Notes: generated by a model not told the origin, from the letters alone. Counted from the first letter of the stretch, positions 26,668 to 38,547 are shown. The stretch is DNA of 64,000 bases from Paenibacillus dauci (GCF_000971985.1 NZ_KQ040798.1:124001-188000); one strand, 5' to 3'. Numbers and translations are program-made.

Positions 26668-27825
26668 ATGGAATTTATTTTGTATCTGGCATTGATTCTT
26701 GTTTTTACCAAATTGGCGGGTGATTGGTCTGTTCGCCTCGGGCAACCTGCTGTATTGGGAAAATTAATTATAGGCATTATACTCGGTCCTGCGGTTCTGG
26801 GATGGATAGATAATAATGAGTTTATTCATTATATGTCTGAAATCGGAGTCATTTTATTAATGTTTATCGCGGGTCTGGAGACTGATCTGGATGAACTCCG
26901 CAAAAACTGGAAGTCTGCTTTTGCTGTTGCTATAGGTGGTATTGTTCTGCCTTTTTGCGGAGGATATGGAACAGGTGAATTATTCGGTCTCGGACATTCG
27001 TACAGCCTGTTTATGGGCGTTGTCTTCAGTGCAACTTCCGTCAGCATATCTGTGCAGGTACTCAAGGAAATGAATCGTCTTCATTCCAGGGAAAGAACCA
27101 CTATTCTCGGTGCAGCTGTAGTGGATGATGTACTGGTTGTGATTCTGCTGGCTGTATTGATGAGCTTCATGGGTGGTGGAGAACAGAGTTCACTCGGATG
27201 GATTATTGGCAAAAAGATTATTTTCTTCGCTGTGGTTATCCTTGCCGGATGGGGAGCCGTACCTGTTATTATGAAGTTCATGTCTAGACTGAAAGTCACG
27301 GAACCGTTAATTTCTGCCGCACTGATAATTTGCTTTGGCTTTGCTTATTTTGCCGACCTGATGGGCATGGCTGCTATTATCGGATCTTTTGCAGCAGGAC
27401 TTGCCGTTTCACAAACCTCTTTCCGGGAAAAAGTGGAACATAAAATAGAACCGATCGCCTATTCGGTATTTGTACCTGTATTTTTTGTGAGTATTGGATT
27501 GCATGTATCTTTTGAAGGATTGGGACAGCAAATCGGCTTTATCGTTATTTTGACGCTTACTGCTGTGCTATCCAAACTGATTGGGGGAGCAGCCGGAGCA
27601 AGAATGACCGGATTTAATACCCGTTCTTCTTTTGCGATAGGCTCGGGTATGGTGTCTAGAGGAGAAGTTGCCTTGATCATTGCTTCAACCGGACTGCAAG
27701 CAGGTCTTCTGCTCCCGGCATATTTTACATCTATTGTTATTGTTATCATCATTACTACGCTTGTAGCTCCGCCGCTATTAAAAATGATGTTCAGGGTGCC
27801 GGATTCACAATTGGATCGTGCCTGA
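26668..27825 (+). CDS. CPA2-family cation:proton antiporter
   Basis: 385-residue membrane protein with about 12 hydrophobic spans, of the KefB/Na+-H+ exchanger-like CPA2 family. Family marks are LGQPAVLGKLIIGIILGPAVLG near the N-terminus, GLETDLDELRKNW, and GAAVVDDVLVVILLA carrying the paired Asp residues of the ion-binding core. No C-terminal TrkA-N or RCK domain is fused, so it is a bare membrane domain. Start 26668 is 4-5 bp from GAGGG; a longer TTG-initiated version overlaps that site. Stands alone. Exchanged ion (Na+ or K+) cannot be decided. Confidence 0.9.
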   Translation: MEFILYLALILVFTKLAGDWSVRLGQPAVLGKLIIGIILGPAVLGWIDNNEFIHYMSEIGVILLMFIAGLETDLDELRKNWKSAFAVAIGGIVLPFCGGYGTGELFGLGHSYSLFMGVVFSATSVSISVQVLKEMNRLHSRERTTILGAAVVDDVLVVILLAVLMSFMGGGEQSSLGWIIGKKIIFFAVVILAGWGAVPVIMKFMSRLKVTEPLISAALIICFGFAYFADLMGMAAIIGSFAAGLAVSQTSFREKVEHKIEPIAYSVFVPVFFVSIGLHVSFEGLGQQIGFIVILTLTAVLSKLIGGAAGARMTGFNTRSSFAIGSGMVSRGEVALIIASTGLQAGLLLPAYFTSIVIVIIITTLVAPPLLKMMFRVPDSQLDRA

Positions 27826-27940
27826 TTTTCTCTATCTGTATGCAGTATACGATACACACTGTATATACAATGATACTCGTGTTTGCTATAAGAGATGAAT
27901 GGTACAAGAAGAACATAGACAACAGGATAACTGGTCCACC

Positions 27941-27993
27941 AATATGGAAAAGAACTCTCTCCCGTATACAGGAGTAGAATCCTTTTCCATATT
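27941..27993. terminator. Bidirectional hairpin between convergent genes
   Basis: AATATGGAAAAG (27941-27952) pairs perfectly with CTTTTCCATATT (27982-27993); CTCC/GGAG may extend the stem inside. Confidence 0.6.
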
Positions 27994-28083
27994 AATGATA
28001 TTTTCTTTGAAGCAAACGGGTTACCGTAATGGCTACTGTGCATGACGCTGGTTGCCGTACAGCACTTAATCAACCAGTTGTCT

Positions 28084-29109
28084 CTATCTGGATTCCCCCA
28101 CAAAATATACAGAATGCGCTGGTTCGTCTGCACACAATTCGATCAGAATAATCCGTCCTGTTCCACTCTCTACCCGCAATCGGATCGCTGGCGCGATACC
28201 TGCAAAAAATCGCAAAGCCACCGAATGCAGCAGCGAATCATCCAGCATCCAGCCTAGCGGCATGACCAGATAATGCTGTCCATATGCCATATAACTGTCT
28301 TTTATCCACTCCCTCAAATGATCCAGCTCAGAATCCATATCACTCTCCAAATGCTCGGTATGTATCAAATATTCCTCGGTATCCTGTACACCAGGACGGA
28401 ACCACTCTTCGGTATCATGATGGCGATACAGATCGTGGATAATAGCCAGCGCCCCTGTATGGGTACGCTCGAACAGTTCTCTGGACTGCGCACGCAGTCG
28501 GTACATATAGAAAGTCTGTATATCTCCATTACTAGCAGATTGCTTTTTGTTCTCAAAATGAGGCAGTACTTCTGTTCGCAGCATATGCTGCGTCTTTGGA
28601 CTGCCTGCCTGGATCTGCAGACGCGAAAGTGCCCCAAGCCACATGCCATGGGCGGTAAAATACTGTGCCAATGCGGTCATCTCCGCAGGCGGCTCATCCT
28701 CGGGCAGCAGAATCATCTCTGCTATATCTGCATTTGCAGTACTAATCGGGCCTTCTGTATAGACGACTCGTGTATAGTTTTTCACCAGCGTATTCATCAG
28801 GTGATGGTTGGCGACAGTATATGGTATGGTACGCTGCTCTATCTCCGGTCGAAGCAGCCCGTTAATCTGTTCCAGCAAATGATCATGATAACCGTAGTCA
28901 ATCACATACTGACCATGTGGATCACGATTATCGCTATGATCGCCTGCTGGATCAAACGACTCCAGTTCCTCCGGCCCTGATACCATGAATACCTGCGTAT
29001 ACTCGCTCAGCTCATCATAGGATTCGTATCCTTGGGGTCTGGCAGATATCATCAGCAGACTGTCATTGTAATACAGTAATAAGTGAGTATCTGTATACCG
29101 ATGAAGCAT
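28084..29109 (-). CDS. Conserved-looking hypothetical protein
   Basis: 341-residue soluble protein that I do not recognise. It is rich in His, Tyr, Asp and Glu, with no signal peptide, membrane span or known catalytic motif. Start 29109 (MLHRYTDTHLLLYY) has a near-perfect AAGGAGG 7 bp upstream, which favours a real gene. It lies 97 bp after another unknown gene on the same strand, probably one transcript, and ends at the shared hairpin 27941-27993. Confidence 0.65.
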   Translation of the reverse strand: MLHRYTDTHLLLYYNDSLLMISARPQGYESYDELSEYTQVFMVSGPEELESFDPAGDHSDNRDPHGQYVIDYGYHDHLLEQINGLLRPEIEQRTIPYTVANHHLMNTLVKNYTRVVYTEGPISTANADIAEMILLPEDEPPAEMTALAQYFTAHGMWLGALSRLQIQAGSPKTQHMLRTEVLPHFENKKQSASNGDIQTFYMYRLRAQSRELFERTHTGALAIIHDLYRHHDTEEWFRPGVQDTEEYLIHTEHLESDMDSELDHLREWIKDSYMAYGQHYLVMPLGWMLDDSLLHSVALRFFAGIAPAIRLRVESGTGRIILIELCADEPAHSVYFVGESR

Positions 29110-29206
29110 GATTCCTCCTTTTAAATAGGTCTGACTTGGATAATACAGATCTTGGACTAACACGTATAGACATCTACATCTTTTATTGCTTTATCGTAAA
29201 AAAGGT

Positions 29207-29554
29207 TCAGAACTCATCGGTAATATCCTGCCAATCACTCAAATCCGGCAGCTGTTGCTGTCCCCAGTAAGCCAGAAATATCTGTATCATTTCCGTACGG
29301 TCGCCTGTGATGCGGCTGTAATGTCTGAACCGTCGTTCCTCATACTGCAACCGGGTCTCCATAACCAGATCCTGCTCGCCACCTATGCAGGCAGCCTGCA
29401 AATAAATACTGTTCTCCAAAGGAATGGATGGGTTTAAGACGATATAATCATTCAACTCCGTAATCAGATCAACAATAACCGAAGCGTTAATCGCTTCGTT
29501 GGTATAAGTAACTTCTCCACTTTGCAGTGTGTATGTAAGTTGATGAAGACTCAT
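29207..29554 (-). CDS. Hypothetical protein
   Basis: 115-residue acidic protein (MSLHQLTYTLQSGEV...) with no recognised domain. The ATG at 29554 is preceded by AAGGAAGAAG; a longer frame to 29614 lacks a ribosome site. Upstream of and co-oriented with the 341-residue unknown, so they may function together. No membrane span or secretion signal. Confidence 0.6.
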   Translation of the reverse strand: MSLHQLTYTLQSGEVTYTNEAINASVIVDLITELNDYIVLNPSIPLENSIYLQAACIGGEQDLVMETRLQYEERRFRHYSRITGDRTEMIQIFLAYWGQQQLPDLSDWQDITDEF

Positions 29555-29684
29555 CGGCTTCTTCCTTTCGCTATCAACATGCAGCTGTAAATGCTGTAAT
29601 TGTATCATATTCATATCGATGCGGATAACTTTTTATCCTGTCCGTCGGGCGTTCTATGCTCTATGATGCCGATTCCCTCTATAC

Positions 29685-29725
29685 AAAAAGCACCCTGATC
29701 AAGCCAAGCGATCATAGGTGCTTTT
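29685..29725 (-). terminator. Second hairpin downstream of the PAP2 phosphatase gene
   Basis: AAAAGCACC pairs with GGTGCTTTT, with TGATC/GATCA nested inside; on the minus strand it ends in a T run. Confidence 0.65.
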
Positions 29726-29760
29726 CACATTCAATAGCTGGAATAACCAATTAAGCAAAT

Positions 29761-29799
29761 AAAAATCCGCCAGCATGAATACACATGATTGGCGGATTT
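29761..29799 (-). terminator. Terminator of the PAP2 phosphatase gene
   Basis: AAATCCGCCA (29763-29772) pairs with TGGCGGATTT (29790-29799); the minus-strand product ends TTTTTATTT, 30 bp after the stop codon. Confidence 0.75.
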
Positions 29800-29829
29800 G
29801 GTGTCTAGCTGAATATATGGTAACTCGTA

Positions 29830-31608
29830 TTATTTCTTTTTCACCTGCAGCTTCACACTTTTATTCGTATATACAGCTTTCACTGTATAACCTGCTGGCA
29901 GACCTGCGGCTTGCACAGAAGTGAACTTGCCGTGTTTTGGAGATTTGTCGCTGACGATGATCGTACTGTTATTTTTCGGTACATAGCTATCCACAAAATT
30001 CAGCTGCAGCTTGCCAGCATAGACTGCAGTTCCGTCGATATCCAGTACATCCTTTTTGCTACCAATAGTCAGCGTCAGTGTACCTTTGGAAGACTGCTTG
30101 TAGTTGCCGCCGATCTTCACTTTGCCGATCGCATTCTCTAGCAGCGTACCCCCTTCATTGGATACATCGCCACGGCCAAATGCAGTTGTACTGCCACCTT
30201 CCAGTGTCCCCTGTACAAGTCGGGTTTTGCCAGTATACGTATTTTTGCCATCCAGATTCAGTGTACCGGTCCCTTTTTTAGTCAGACCGCCTTTACCGGC
30301 AATATCATTACGCCAGGTATCTTCTTTGTTGAATCCACCTTTGGCAGCATCCAGATTCACCGTTACATTGTTAACGAATGCCCCATAACCGTCAGCAGCT
30401 GCAAACAGATTCAAGCGACCCCAGCCTTCGGCATCATCCAGCACCGGATACCCGGACGGAATGCCTGTTGTTGCCAGCACCCAGCGGCGCTGACCTGCAT
30501 CCAGATAAGGCTGCCGTGTCTCCAGCAGTACTTCGGCTCCCTTCGGTACGAGAACCGGCTTGTCTTTGGCATAGGCTTGCGGGAATCCATAAGTCAGACG
30601 CTCTGTATACTCTTTTTTGTTGGTTTTATAATCATTGAAGCGATCCTTGGCTTTACCTGTCTGGGTCAGGAGCTTGGACTGAGCCTGCTCATAGGCAGCC
30701 TGTTTGATCTCTTTGTTCGCCGGATCATTCAGAATGGATGCAGACAATGCTGTTGCCATGACCCGTCCACCCATTACGTCAAAGTAGGAGTGCATACCCG
30801 ATACCGCACGGTTGTTACCCAGTTCGGAAGCTCGGGTCAGCAGTTCCTGATAGCGTTCCGGCACGGCATAAGCCATGGCAAAGGCAGTCAAATAAGCGGC
30901 ATTGGTATGACCGCTCGGATAGCCGCCATCGGTAGTCGGATCCGCTTTGATCGCAGGTACCAGAGTAGGCAGCACCGTCGCCTCCGGACTCCAGCGGAAT
31001 GGACGCTTGTAGTTATAGAAGCTTTTCGCCGGATTGGTCGAAGAGTAACTGCCGCGCAGCGTATTGACCAGTGTCACCATACTGCCAAGGCTGGAGTTTG
31101 GATCACCGGAATTGGTTCCTTCATCGTCATACTTTTTGGTAGTCGCATCAGCTTGTACTTCCGTAATGGTCGTCGTTGCTCCCGCTTGCTTGCGGTAAAT
31201 ATCGGTCAGCGCACCGAGACCTTCGATCACACTGTAGCTCTGATTGCGGCGATCGTCAAGGTAGGCAGCTTCTTCTTGTGCTGCGGTACGCTTCTTGGCC
31301 GTATTAATCACTTTCTGGATATTCATATCCAGCAGCTCGCTGTTGAGCTTGGTACCGGCATCCCAGGTTGTACCTGGTTTCCACATTTTATTGAATTCAG
31401 ACAATACGCCGATCGCCGGATTGGATGTAACCGACATATTATCACTTGTATTGTTTTTGTAATTATCTACAAAATAACCCCATGCCGGCTTGGGTGGTGT
31501 TACATTGGAAGGCAGCTCGGCAGCTTGCGCATATGTACTACCCAGTGAACCAGCCAGTACGGACAAAGATAGAGATAACCCGATGATTTTGTTCTTTTGA
31601 CTCTTCAT
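29830..31608 (-). CDS. Secreted PAP2/class A acid phosphatase with autotransporter-type repeat
   Basis: 592 residues beginning with a Sec signal peptide (MKSQKNKIIG, then a hydrophobic stretch to AQAAE near 35). The PAP2 phosphatase signature is complete: KSFYNYKRP, PSGHTNAAY and NRAVSGMHSYFD supply the Lys/Arg, Ser-His and Arg-His-Asp residues. After about residue 395 comes a beta-helix region with a passenger-associated transport repeat, GGLTKKGTGTLNLDGKNTYTG, and a beta-rich end. Such repeats usually occur in Gram-negative autotransporters; here no beta-barrel follows. Start 31608 chosen for the signal peptide; an ATG six codons earlier is possible. A PhoP box lies upstream, so phosphate starvation probably induces it to release phosphate outside the cell. 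Confidence 0.88.
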   Translation of the reverse strand: MKSQKNKIIGLSLSLSVLAGSLGSTYAQAAELPSNVTPPKPAWGYFVDNYKNNTSDNMSVTSNPAIGVLSEFNKMWKPGTTWDAGTKLNSELLDMNIQKVINTAKKRTAAQEEAAYLDDRRNQSYSVIEGLGALTDIYRKQAGATTTITEVQADATTKKYDDEGTNSGDPNSSLGSMVTLVNTLRGSYSSTNPAKSFYNYKRPFRWSPEATVLPTLVPAIKADPTTDGGYPSGHTNAAYLTAFAMAYAVPERYQELLTRASELGNNRAVSGMHSYFDVMGGRVMATALSASILNDPANKEIKQAAYEQAQSKLLTQTGKAKDRFNDYKTNKKEYTERLTYGFPQAYAKDKPVLVPKGAEVLLETRQPYLDAGQRRWVLATTGIPSGYPVLDDAEGWGRLNLFAAADGYGAFVNNVTVNLDAAKGGFNKEDTWRNDIAGKGGLTKKGTGTLNLDGKNTYTGKTRLVQGTLEGGSTTAFGRGDVSNEGGTLLENAIGKVKIGGNYKQSSKGTLTLTIGSKKDVLDIDGTAVYAGKLQLNFVDSYVPKNNSTIIVSDKSPKHGKFTSVQAAGLPAGYTVKAVYTNKSVKLQVKKK

Positions 31609-31758
31609 ACTCCCGATAATCCTCCTCATATTTCCTGCAGCGTTACATGCCAAATCATATGCAGACCTGCAATCGGTCAGCACATCATCCGTAATGGGCG
31701 CATCTACTCGATAGCAGCATGCTCAGCCCGTATGTACTACTACATGGTAAAGCTCATT

Positions 31759-31797
31759 TGTTAACGGGATCATAATGGTTTGTTTGGCAAATGTTAA
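31759..31797 (-). promoter_or_regulatory. PhoP box upstream of the PAP2 phosphatase
   Basis: Four minus-strand hexamers at exact 11-bp steps: TTAACA, CAAACA, TTATGA, TTAACA (31797 down to 31759). The Bacillus PhoP site is repeats of TT(A/T/C)A(C/T)A with about 5-bp gaps; the outer two match fully. The rest of 31609-31921 holds no other gene. Confidence 0.65.
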
Positions 31798-31921
31798 TTA
31801 TTCAGAACTTTGACGAATACTATAATGAATTGTCGAAAAGAAAAAAGGCCAATAAATAGAATTTTCTTCCAATCTATTTTATAGTTATTATCTAAAGACT
31901 TTTATTCAAGGAGGTAATAAA

Positions 31922-32200
31922 GTGAATCATTCCCATCTAGCCAGCCTGCAACAGCAACTACATAAGGAATTAAACAAGTGAGATCCTGAGGAACAACAAC
32001 GTATTCTAACCTATCTTATAGATGATCTGCAAAAACAGGAGCAACGTTCATTAGTCAGTGAAGATTATACGGTAACCGACTGGGAACGGATCAAAACGTA
32101 TTTGAGTATACCGCTCATACGCTGGCTGTATGTACTGGCTATTATCATTCCGGTCTTTTCGATTATTGGATTTGTGTATATTGCCTTATGGGTTGAATAA
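31922..32200 (+). pseudogene. Small membrane protein gene with in-frame TGA at codon 20
   Basis: GTG at 31922 follows an excellent AAGGAGGT. The frame reads 19 codons (NHSHLASLQQQLHKELNK), meets TGA at 31979-31981, and then continues open in the same frame for 72 codons to TAA at 32198, ending in a membrane span (IRWLYVLAIIIPVFSIIGF). Amphipathic helical sequence before and after the TGA reads as one protein of about 92 residues. A TGG-to-TGA change is the simplest cause. No selenocysteine-insertion hairpin is evident after the TGA. A sequencing error is not excluded. Confidence 0.7.
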
Positions 32201-32334
32201 TCGATTTTAATCAGATCATTGGATAAGAGCAGGTCATTAGTATATACATAATAGATTTTATTCCTTGCAACAAACAGCTGGTTATTGTGTCTGCATATTT
32301 TTCTGCAGTCTGTCTCTATTCACTCTATGACAGG

Positions 32335-32390
32335 CAAAAAAGCTTCTACTTGCTACACCTCCCGGTGCCCGCTGTAGAAGCTTTTTTGCT
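32335..32390. terminator. Strong bidirectional terminator
   Basis: A 16-bp perfect stem, GCAAAAAAGCTTCTAC with GTAGAAGCTTTTTTGC, over a 24-nt loop. It serves the PTS gene on the minus strand and the small broken gene on the plus strand. Confidence 0.9.
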
Positions 32391-32447
32391 ATTTGTTATT
32401 TTATTTTGAGCCAGCTGTGATTCTAGTCTTTATTTTAGATCAAGACA

Positions 32448-35329
<2,882 letters not shown>

Positions 35330-35460
35330 CCAGTCTGCCCTCCTTTGATCCCACAGGTGTATACGGGATGAGTCTGTCATCCTACCCTTTTGGATATCAG
35401 GGAATTATCCATAGTGATGATGGAATACCTTCCTGACCGTACAGCTTCACCAGGATACAG

Positions 35461-35541
35461 AAAAAGGCAAAACCCAACACATGTGGACAGCTCATAACAA
35501 GCTGTACATGCACTGGGTTTTGCCTTTTCAGTAACAATCCC
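35461..35541 (-). promoter_or_regulatory. RAT antiterminator and terminator before licT
   Basis: On the minus strand the RAT-like segment at 35515-35541 reads GGGATTGTTACTG then AAAAGGCAAAACCC. It overlaps the first arm of a terminator, AAAGGCAAAACCCA with TGGGTTTTGCCTTTTT (right arm at 35461-35476). RAT begins about 7 bp after the -10, so it forms the very 5' end of the mRNA. Confidence 0.88.
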
Positions 35542-35547
35542 AAAGTT

Positions 35548-35586
35548 AGAATAACACCTACTTCGCAATTTGGCAAGCGCTTTCTT
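35548..35586 (-). promoter_or_regulatory. licT promoter with overlapping cre-like site
   Basis: TTGCCA (35571-35576) and TATTCT (35548-35553) with a 17-bp spacer. AAGAAAGCGCTTGCC (35572-35586) resembles a CcpA cre site with two mismatches and covers the -35, so both glucose repression and inducer-dependent antitermination are likely. Bases 35587-35692 are AT-rich and hold no gene. Confidence 0.65.
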
Positions 35587-35692
35587 TTGGTCTTTTGCAA
35601 AAAAATGATTTTTACTTTGAATTCACTATTATTATATCTTTAATTCGCTTTATTTCTATTCCACTCCTCCCTTTCAGAGACGTGCCTATAAC

Positions 35693-35733
35693 AGAAGACA
35701 CCTCCCTTATATAATAGGTGGAAGGTGTCTTCT
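35693..35733. terminator. Hairpin after the aldo/keto reductase gene
   Basis: AGAAGACACCT and AGGTGTCTTCT form an 11-bp perfect stem over 19 nt. No long T run follows, so its strength is uncertain. Confidence 0.5.
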
Positions 35734-35838
35734 TATAAGTAAATTCATACTTTATTTATAATTCAAATCCTCAGCCTAAAAGAGTAGTTCATGCACATAT
35801 ACTATACCAACTGAAATGCGCCGTTTCCACTAATAGAA

Positions 35839-36810
35839 TTATTCTACCCAATTCAGTTCAAATTCGGTAAAACGTTGACCTGCAGCTATTCCCTGCGGAG
35901 AGATTCGTTCGATCTCTGCCAGATCATCTGCAGACAGCTGTACATCCAGTGCGCCCAGATTCTGACGAACCCGATCCAGATGCTTGGTTCCCGGAATCGG
36001 TACAATCTGTTCTCCCTGCGACAGCAGCCAGGCAAGAGCCAGTTGGGACGGAGTACATTCCTTGCGCGCAGCCATCTCTTCGATCAATGAGACCACTTCC
36101 AGATTCTTGTTGAAATTCTCTCCCTGGAAGCGTGGATACATGCGGCGATAATCATCAGCCGGCAGATCGTCAAAGCTCTTGATCTGACCTGTCAGAAATC
36201 CGCGTCCAAGCGGACTGAATGCTACATAGCCGATCCCCAGTTCCTTGGTCAGAGGCAATACCTCGTCTTCGGTCTCACGGCTCCAGAGGGAATACTCTGA
36301 TTCGATCGCAGTCAGCGGATGTACAGCATGGGCACGGCGAATTCGTTCGGGTGAAGCTTCGGACAAGCCAATATAGCGAATCTTGCCTTCTTTGACCAGA
36401 TCAGCCATTGTGCCTATGGTTTCTTCGATCGGCACGGTTACATCCGGACGGTGCTGATAATATAGATCAATGTAATCGAGTCCCAGACTGTACAGACTGG
36501 CGTCGACGGATTTGCGTACATAGGCAGCATCGCCCTTAGGCTTCTCGCTGATATGTCTAATACCAAATTTGGTCGCGACGATAACCTGATCGCGTCGTCC
36601 GCGCAGCGCGCGTCCTACCAGCTTTTCATTTTCCCCATAACGAGCATCTTCAAATCCACCGTATATATCTGCTGTATCGAACATAGTCACTCCCAGATCG
36701 ATTGCTCCCTGGAGGGTATGAATAGATTCCTCATTATCCGGCATCATCATCGTTCCCAGTCCCAGTGCAGATACTTCCAATCCCTGATTACCCAATTTAC
36801 GTGTTTTCAT
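35839..36810 (-). CDS. Aldo/keto reductase
   Basis: 323-residue NADPH-dependent (alpha/beta)8-barrel oxidoreductase. Catalytic residues are recognisable: Asp and Tyr in FDTADIYG, Lys in VATKFG and His in [22 protein letters not shown] and [12 protein letters not shown] ([13 protein letters not shown]) are typical of the AKR13/YghZ-like branch. The start at 36810 has GGAG 7 bp upstream. Single gene; no clear pathway partner. Substrate unknown, commonly small aldehydes or ketones. Confidence 0.92.
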   Translation of the reverse strand: MKTRKLGNQGLEVSALGLGTMMMPDNEESIHTLQGAIDLGVTMFDTADIYGGFEDARYGENEKLVGRALRGRRDQVIVATKFGIRHISEKPKGDAAYVRKSVDASLYSLGLDYIDLYYQHRPDVTVPIEETIGTMADLVKEGKIRYIGLSEASPERIRRAHAVHPLTAIESEYSLWSRETEDEVLPLTKELGIGYVAFSPLGRGFLTGQIKSFDDLPADDYRRMYPRFQGENFNKNLEVVSLIEEMAARKECTPSQLALAWLLSQGEQIVPIPGTKHLDRVRQNLGALDVQLSADDLAEIERISPQGIAAGQRFTEFELNWVE

Positions 36811-37053
36811 CTATTCGCTCCTTTTCCGCCAGGCGGATGAATTGTTGTACGTCGTGAACAATTCTTATTGTAGGAGTTCTGCCAAGGAGCAACCACAGTG
36901 TGTTTATACTGGTAATGGGACTAACAGGCTGGAGGAGATCTGTATGCAGCGACACTTTATCTGACTATAAAAAGATTGTCCTTTGACGCTACGATGTTTG
37001 GTACAACTCGATCTTGCTCAAGTGTATAAGTATAATTCTTCTATAATACCGCC

Positions 37054-37425
37054 TTAAAATTCTTCAAGCACCGCAGATCTATCGCCGTATACTTTGTCCA
37101 GATGCTCTTCACCCCAGTAACATAGCAGATCCAGAGCGGGCTTGAGTCCCCAGCCATACGGCGTTAGCTCATACTCTACCCGCAGCGGAATCTCTGTATA
37201 CGCCTGCCGTGTGATGATCTCGTCCTTTTCCAGACTGCGCAGCTGTGTAGTCAGCATTTTCTGGGTAATGTCGGGTATTAATCGCCGAAATTCCGAAGGC
37301 CGTTTCCGTCCGGTCATTAGATGATAAATGATCAGAGGTTTCCATTTGCCTCCCATTACTTCCAGAGCCGCTTCCACACCTACCCTGTATTTTTTTTCAG
37401 TGCTATTTTTATTTTCTTCTTCCAT
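37054..37425 (-). CDS. HxlR-family transcriptional regulator
   Basis: 123-residue winged-helix regulator of the HxlR (DUF24) family: EVMGGKWKPLIIYHLMTGRKRPSEFRRL begins the DNA-binding domain, with ITQKMLTTQLRSLEKDEIITR as the recognition helix and wing and YELTPYGWGL after it. No conserved N-terminal Cys, as in the redox-sensing YodB/HypR branch, is present; the only Cys lies late (LLCYWG). The start at 37425 follows GGAGG. Divergent from the oxidoreductase at 37665, which it probably controls. Confidence 0.9.
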   Translation of the reverse strand: MEEENKNSTEKKYRVGVEAALEVMGGKWKPLIIYHLMTGRKRPSEFRRLIPDITQKMLTTQLRSLEKDEIITRQAYTEIPLRVEYELTPYGWGLKPALDLLCYWGEEHLDKVYGDRSAVLEEF

Positions 37426-37578
37426 CTGTTATCCCTCCATGAGCAGGCTATGATACTGGAAAAGCCTTGCTTGATAGGCTTCCGTTCATGTTCAGACAGG
37501 TTTGGAGCAATCGTTATTTCGGGAACTTCCATGTTCCCAGGGCACCTGAACGATCCTATGGGACATTAAAGTGCGTAC

Positions 37579-37607
37579 TTCCAGGTTTTTGGGTTCCTGT
37601 TTATAAT
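37579..37607 (+). promoter_or_regulatory. Putative promoter of the NAD(P)H oxidoreductase
   Basis: A perfect TATAAT (37602-37607) with a weak TTCCAG 17 bp upstream. The segment GTGCGTACTT just before could be part of the HxlR operator; no convincing dyad is seen. Confidence 0.4.
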
Positions 37608-37664
37608 AGCATCAGTCATCCATTAGGAGAAAGATCAAACAGGAGAAAGGTAGTGAAGGATACC

Positions 37665-38249
37665 ATGAAAGTATTAACTGTCGTCTCACATCCAAGACAG
37701 GATTCCCTGACCTTTGCAGTTGCTGATCGTTTTGTACAGGGGCTGGCTGCTGCCGGGCATGAATATGAGATACTGGATCTGCACCGAATCGGTTTTGATC
37801 CTGTACTCCAGGGGATGGATGAACCAAATCCATCCCTCGAGGAGCAAAGCTTTAGTCCGGATATTGAAAAGGAAATGGCACGAATGAAGGAACATGATGC
37901 ATTAGCATTTATTTTCCCGGTCTGGTGGTGGAGTCTGCCAGCCATGCTCAAAGGTTATATTGACCGCGTATGGAACAACGGATTCGCATACGGTGCGAAT
38001 CATCTTCATCACCAACAGGTATTATGGGTCGGGCTATCAGGCATCACGGAACAACAGATGAAAAAGCGGAATTATGATCAAATGATCTCGCATTTGCTTA
38101 ATGTGGGTATTGCTGATTATTGCGGTGTGAACAACTCCAGAGTGGAGCTGTTATATGAGACACTGGGTTCCCTGCCCGAACATTATGATCGGCTGCTTGA
38201 GCATGCTTATCAGTTGGGTCTGAATTACAGCAAGGAACAGCAATCGTAA
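37665..38249 (+). CDS. NAD(P)H oxidoreductase, flavodoxin-like (MdaB/quinone reductase type)
   Basis: 194-residue flavodoxin-fold reductase. VVSHPRQDSLTFAVADRF is the FMN/FAD phosphate-binding start and FIFPVWWWSLPAMLKGYIDRVWNNGFAYG is the diagnostic family segment. It probably reduces quinones or electrophiles using NAD(P)H. The frame opens at 37467, but ATG 37665 has AAGGA 4 bp upstream and fits the family start MKVLTVVSHP. Divergent from the HxlR regulator, the usual pairing for electrophile-stress genes. Confidence 0.88.
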   Translation: MKVLTVVSHPRQDSLTFAVADRFVQGLAAAGHEYEILDLHRIGFDPVLQGMDEPNPSLEEQSFSPDIEKEMARMKEHDALAFIFPVWWWSLPAMLKGYIDRVWNNGFAYGANHLHHQQVLWVGLSGITEQQMKKRNYDQMISHLLNVGIADYCGVNNSRVELLYETLGSLPEHYDRLLEHAYQLGLNYSKEQQS

Positions 38250-38363
38250 ACCAGATCTGTACTATGTAAGGTTTTGCAGTAAGGTATAGCCGAAATAGGT
38301 AATAACAGAATAAGACAATTACATGCAAAAGCTTATTTGGATTCACCTCTTCCCACCTGAACA

Positions 38364-38411
38364 AAAAAGTCCGCCAAACACTTAATAACACTTGTGTTTG
38401 ACGGACTTTTT
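38364..38411. terminator. Bidirectional terminator between oxidoreductase and tRNA-Ala
   Basis: AAAAAGTCCG-CCAAACAC pairs with GTGTTTG-A-CGGACTTTTT around a 12-nt loop; both strands end in T runs. Confidence 0.8.
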
Positions 38412-38416
38412 GATAA

Positions 38417-38489
38417 TGGAGCCTAGGGGGATCGAACCCCTGACCTCATCGCTGCCAGCGATGCGCTCTCCCAGCTGAGCTAAGGCCCC
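38417..38489 (-). tRNA. tRNA-Ala (anticodon GGC)
   Basis: Cloverleaf on the minus strand: acceptor GGGGCCT with AGGCTCC, D-arm AGCTCAGCTGGGAGAGC, anticodon stem CATCG/CGATG around CTGGCAG (anticodon GGC), T-arm GGGGTTCGATCCCC. CCA is not encoded. Confidence 0.97.
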
Positions 38490-38518
38490 ATAATATGTAA
38501 TTGTTCAACAACTTTTTT

Positions 38519-38547
38519 AATGTATCATGAATTAGCAAAACAGTCAA
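38519..38547 (-). promoter_or_regulatory. Promoter of tRNA-Ala
   Basis: TTGACT (38542-38547) and TACATT (38519-38524), spacer 17 bp, 30 bp upstream of the tRNA. Confidence 0.7.

Noticed and set aside
30577-31548. Long plus-strand open frame opposite the PAP2 phosphatase gene
   Set aside because: Composition is that of an antisense shadow; the minus strand has an intact signal peptide and catalytic motifs.
31979-31981. Possible selenocysteine TGA codon
   Set aside because: No insertion-type hairpin follows directly, the protein is a small membrane protein with no redox motif, and no selenoprotein genes are seen nearby.
36944-36964. Six-codon frame (MQRHFI) after a good GGAGG
   Set aside because: Too short to support as a gene and no continuation in frame; may be a chance ribosome-like site or a decayed start.
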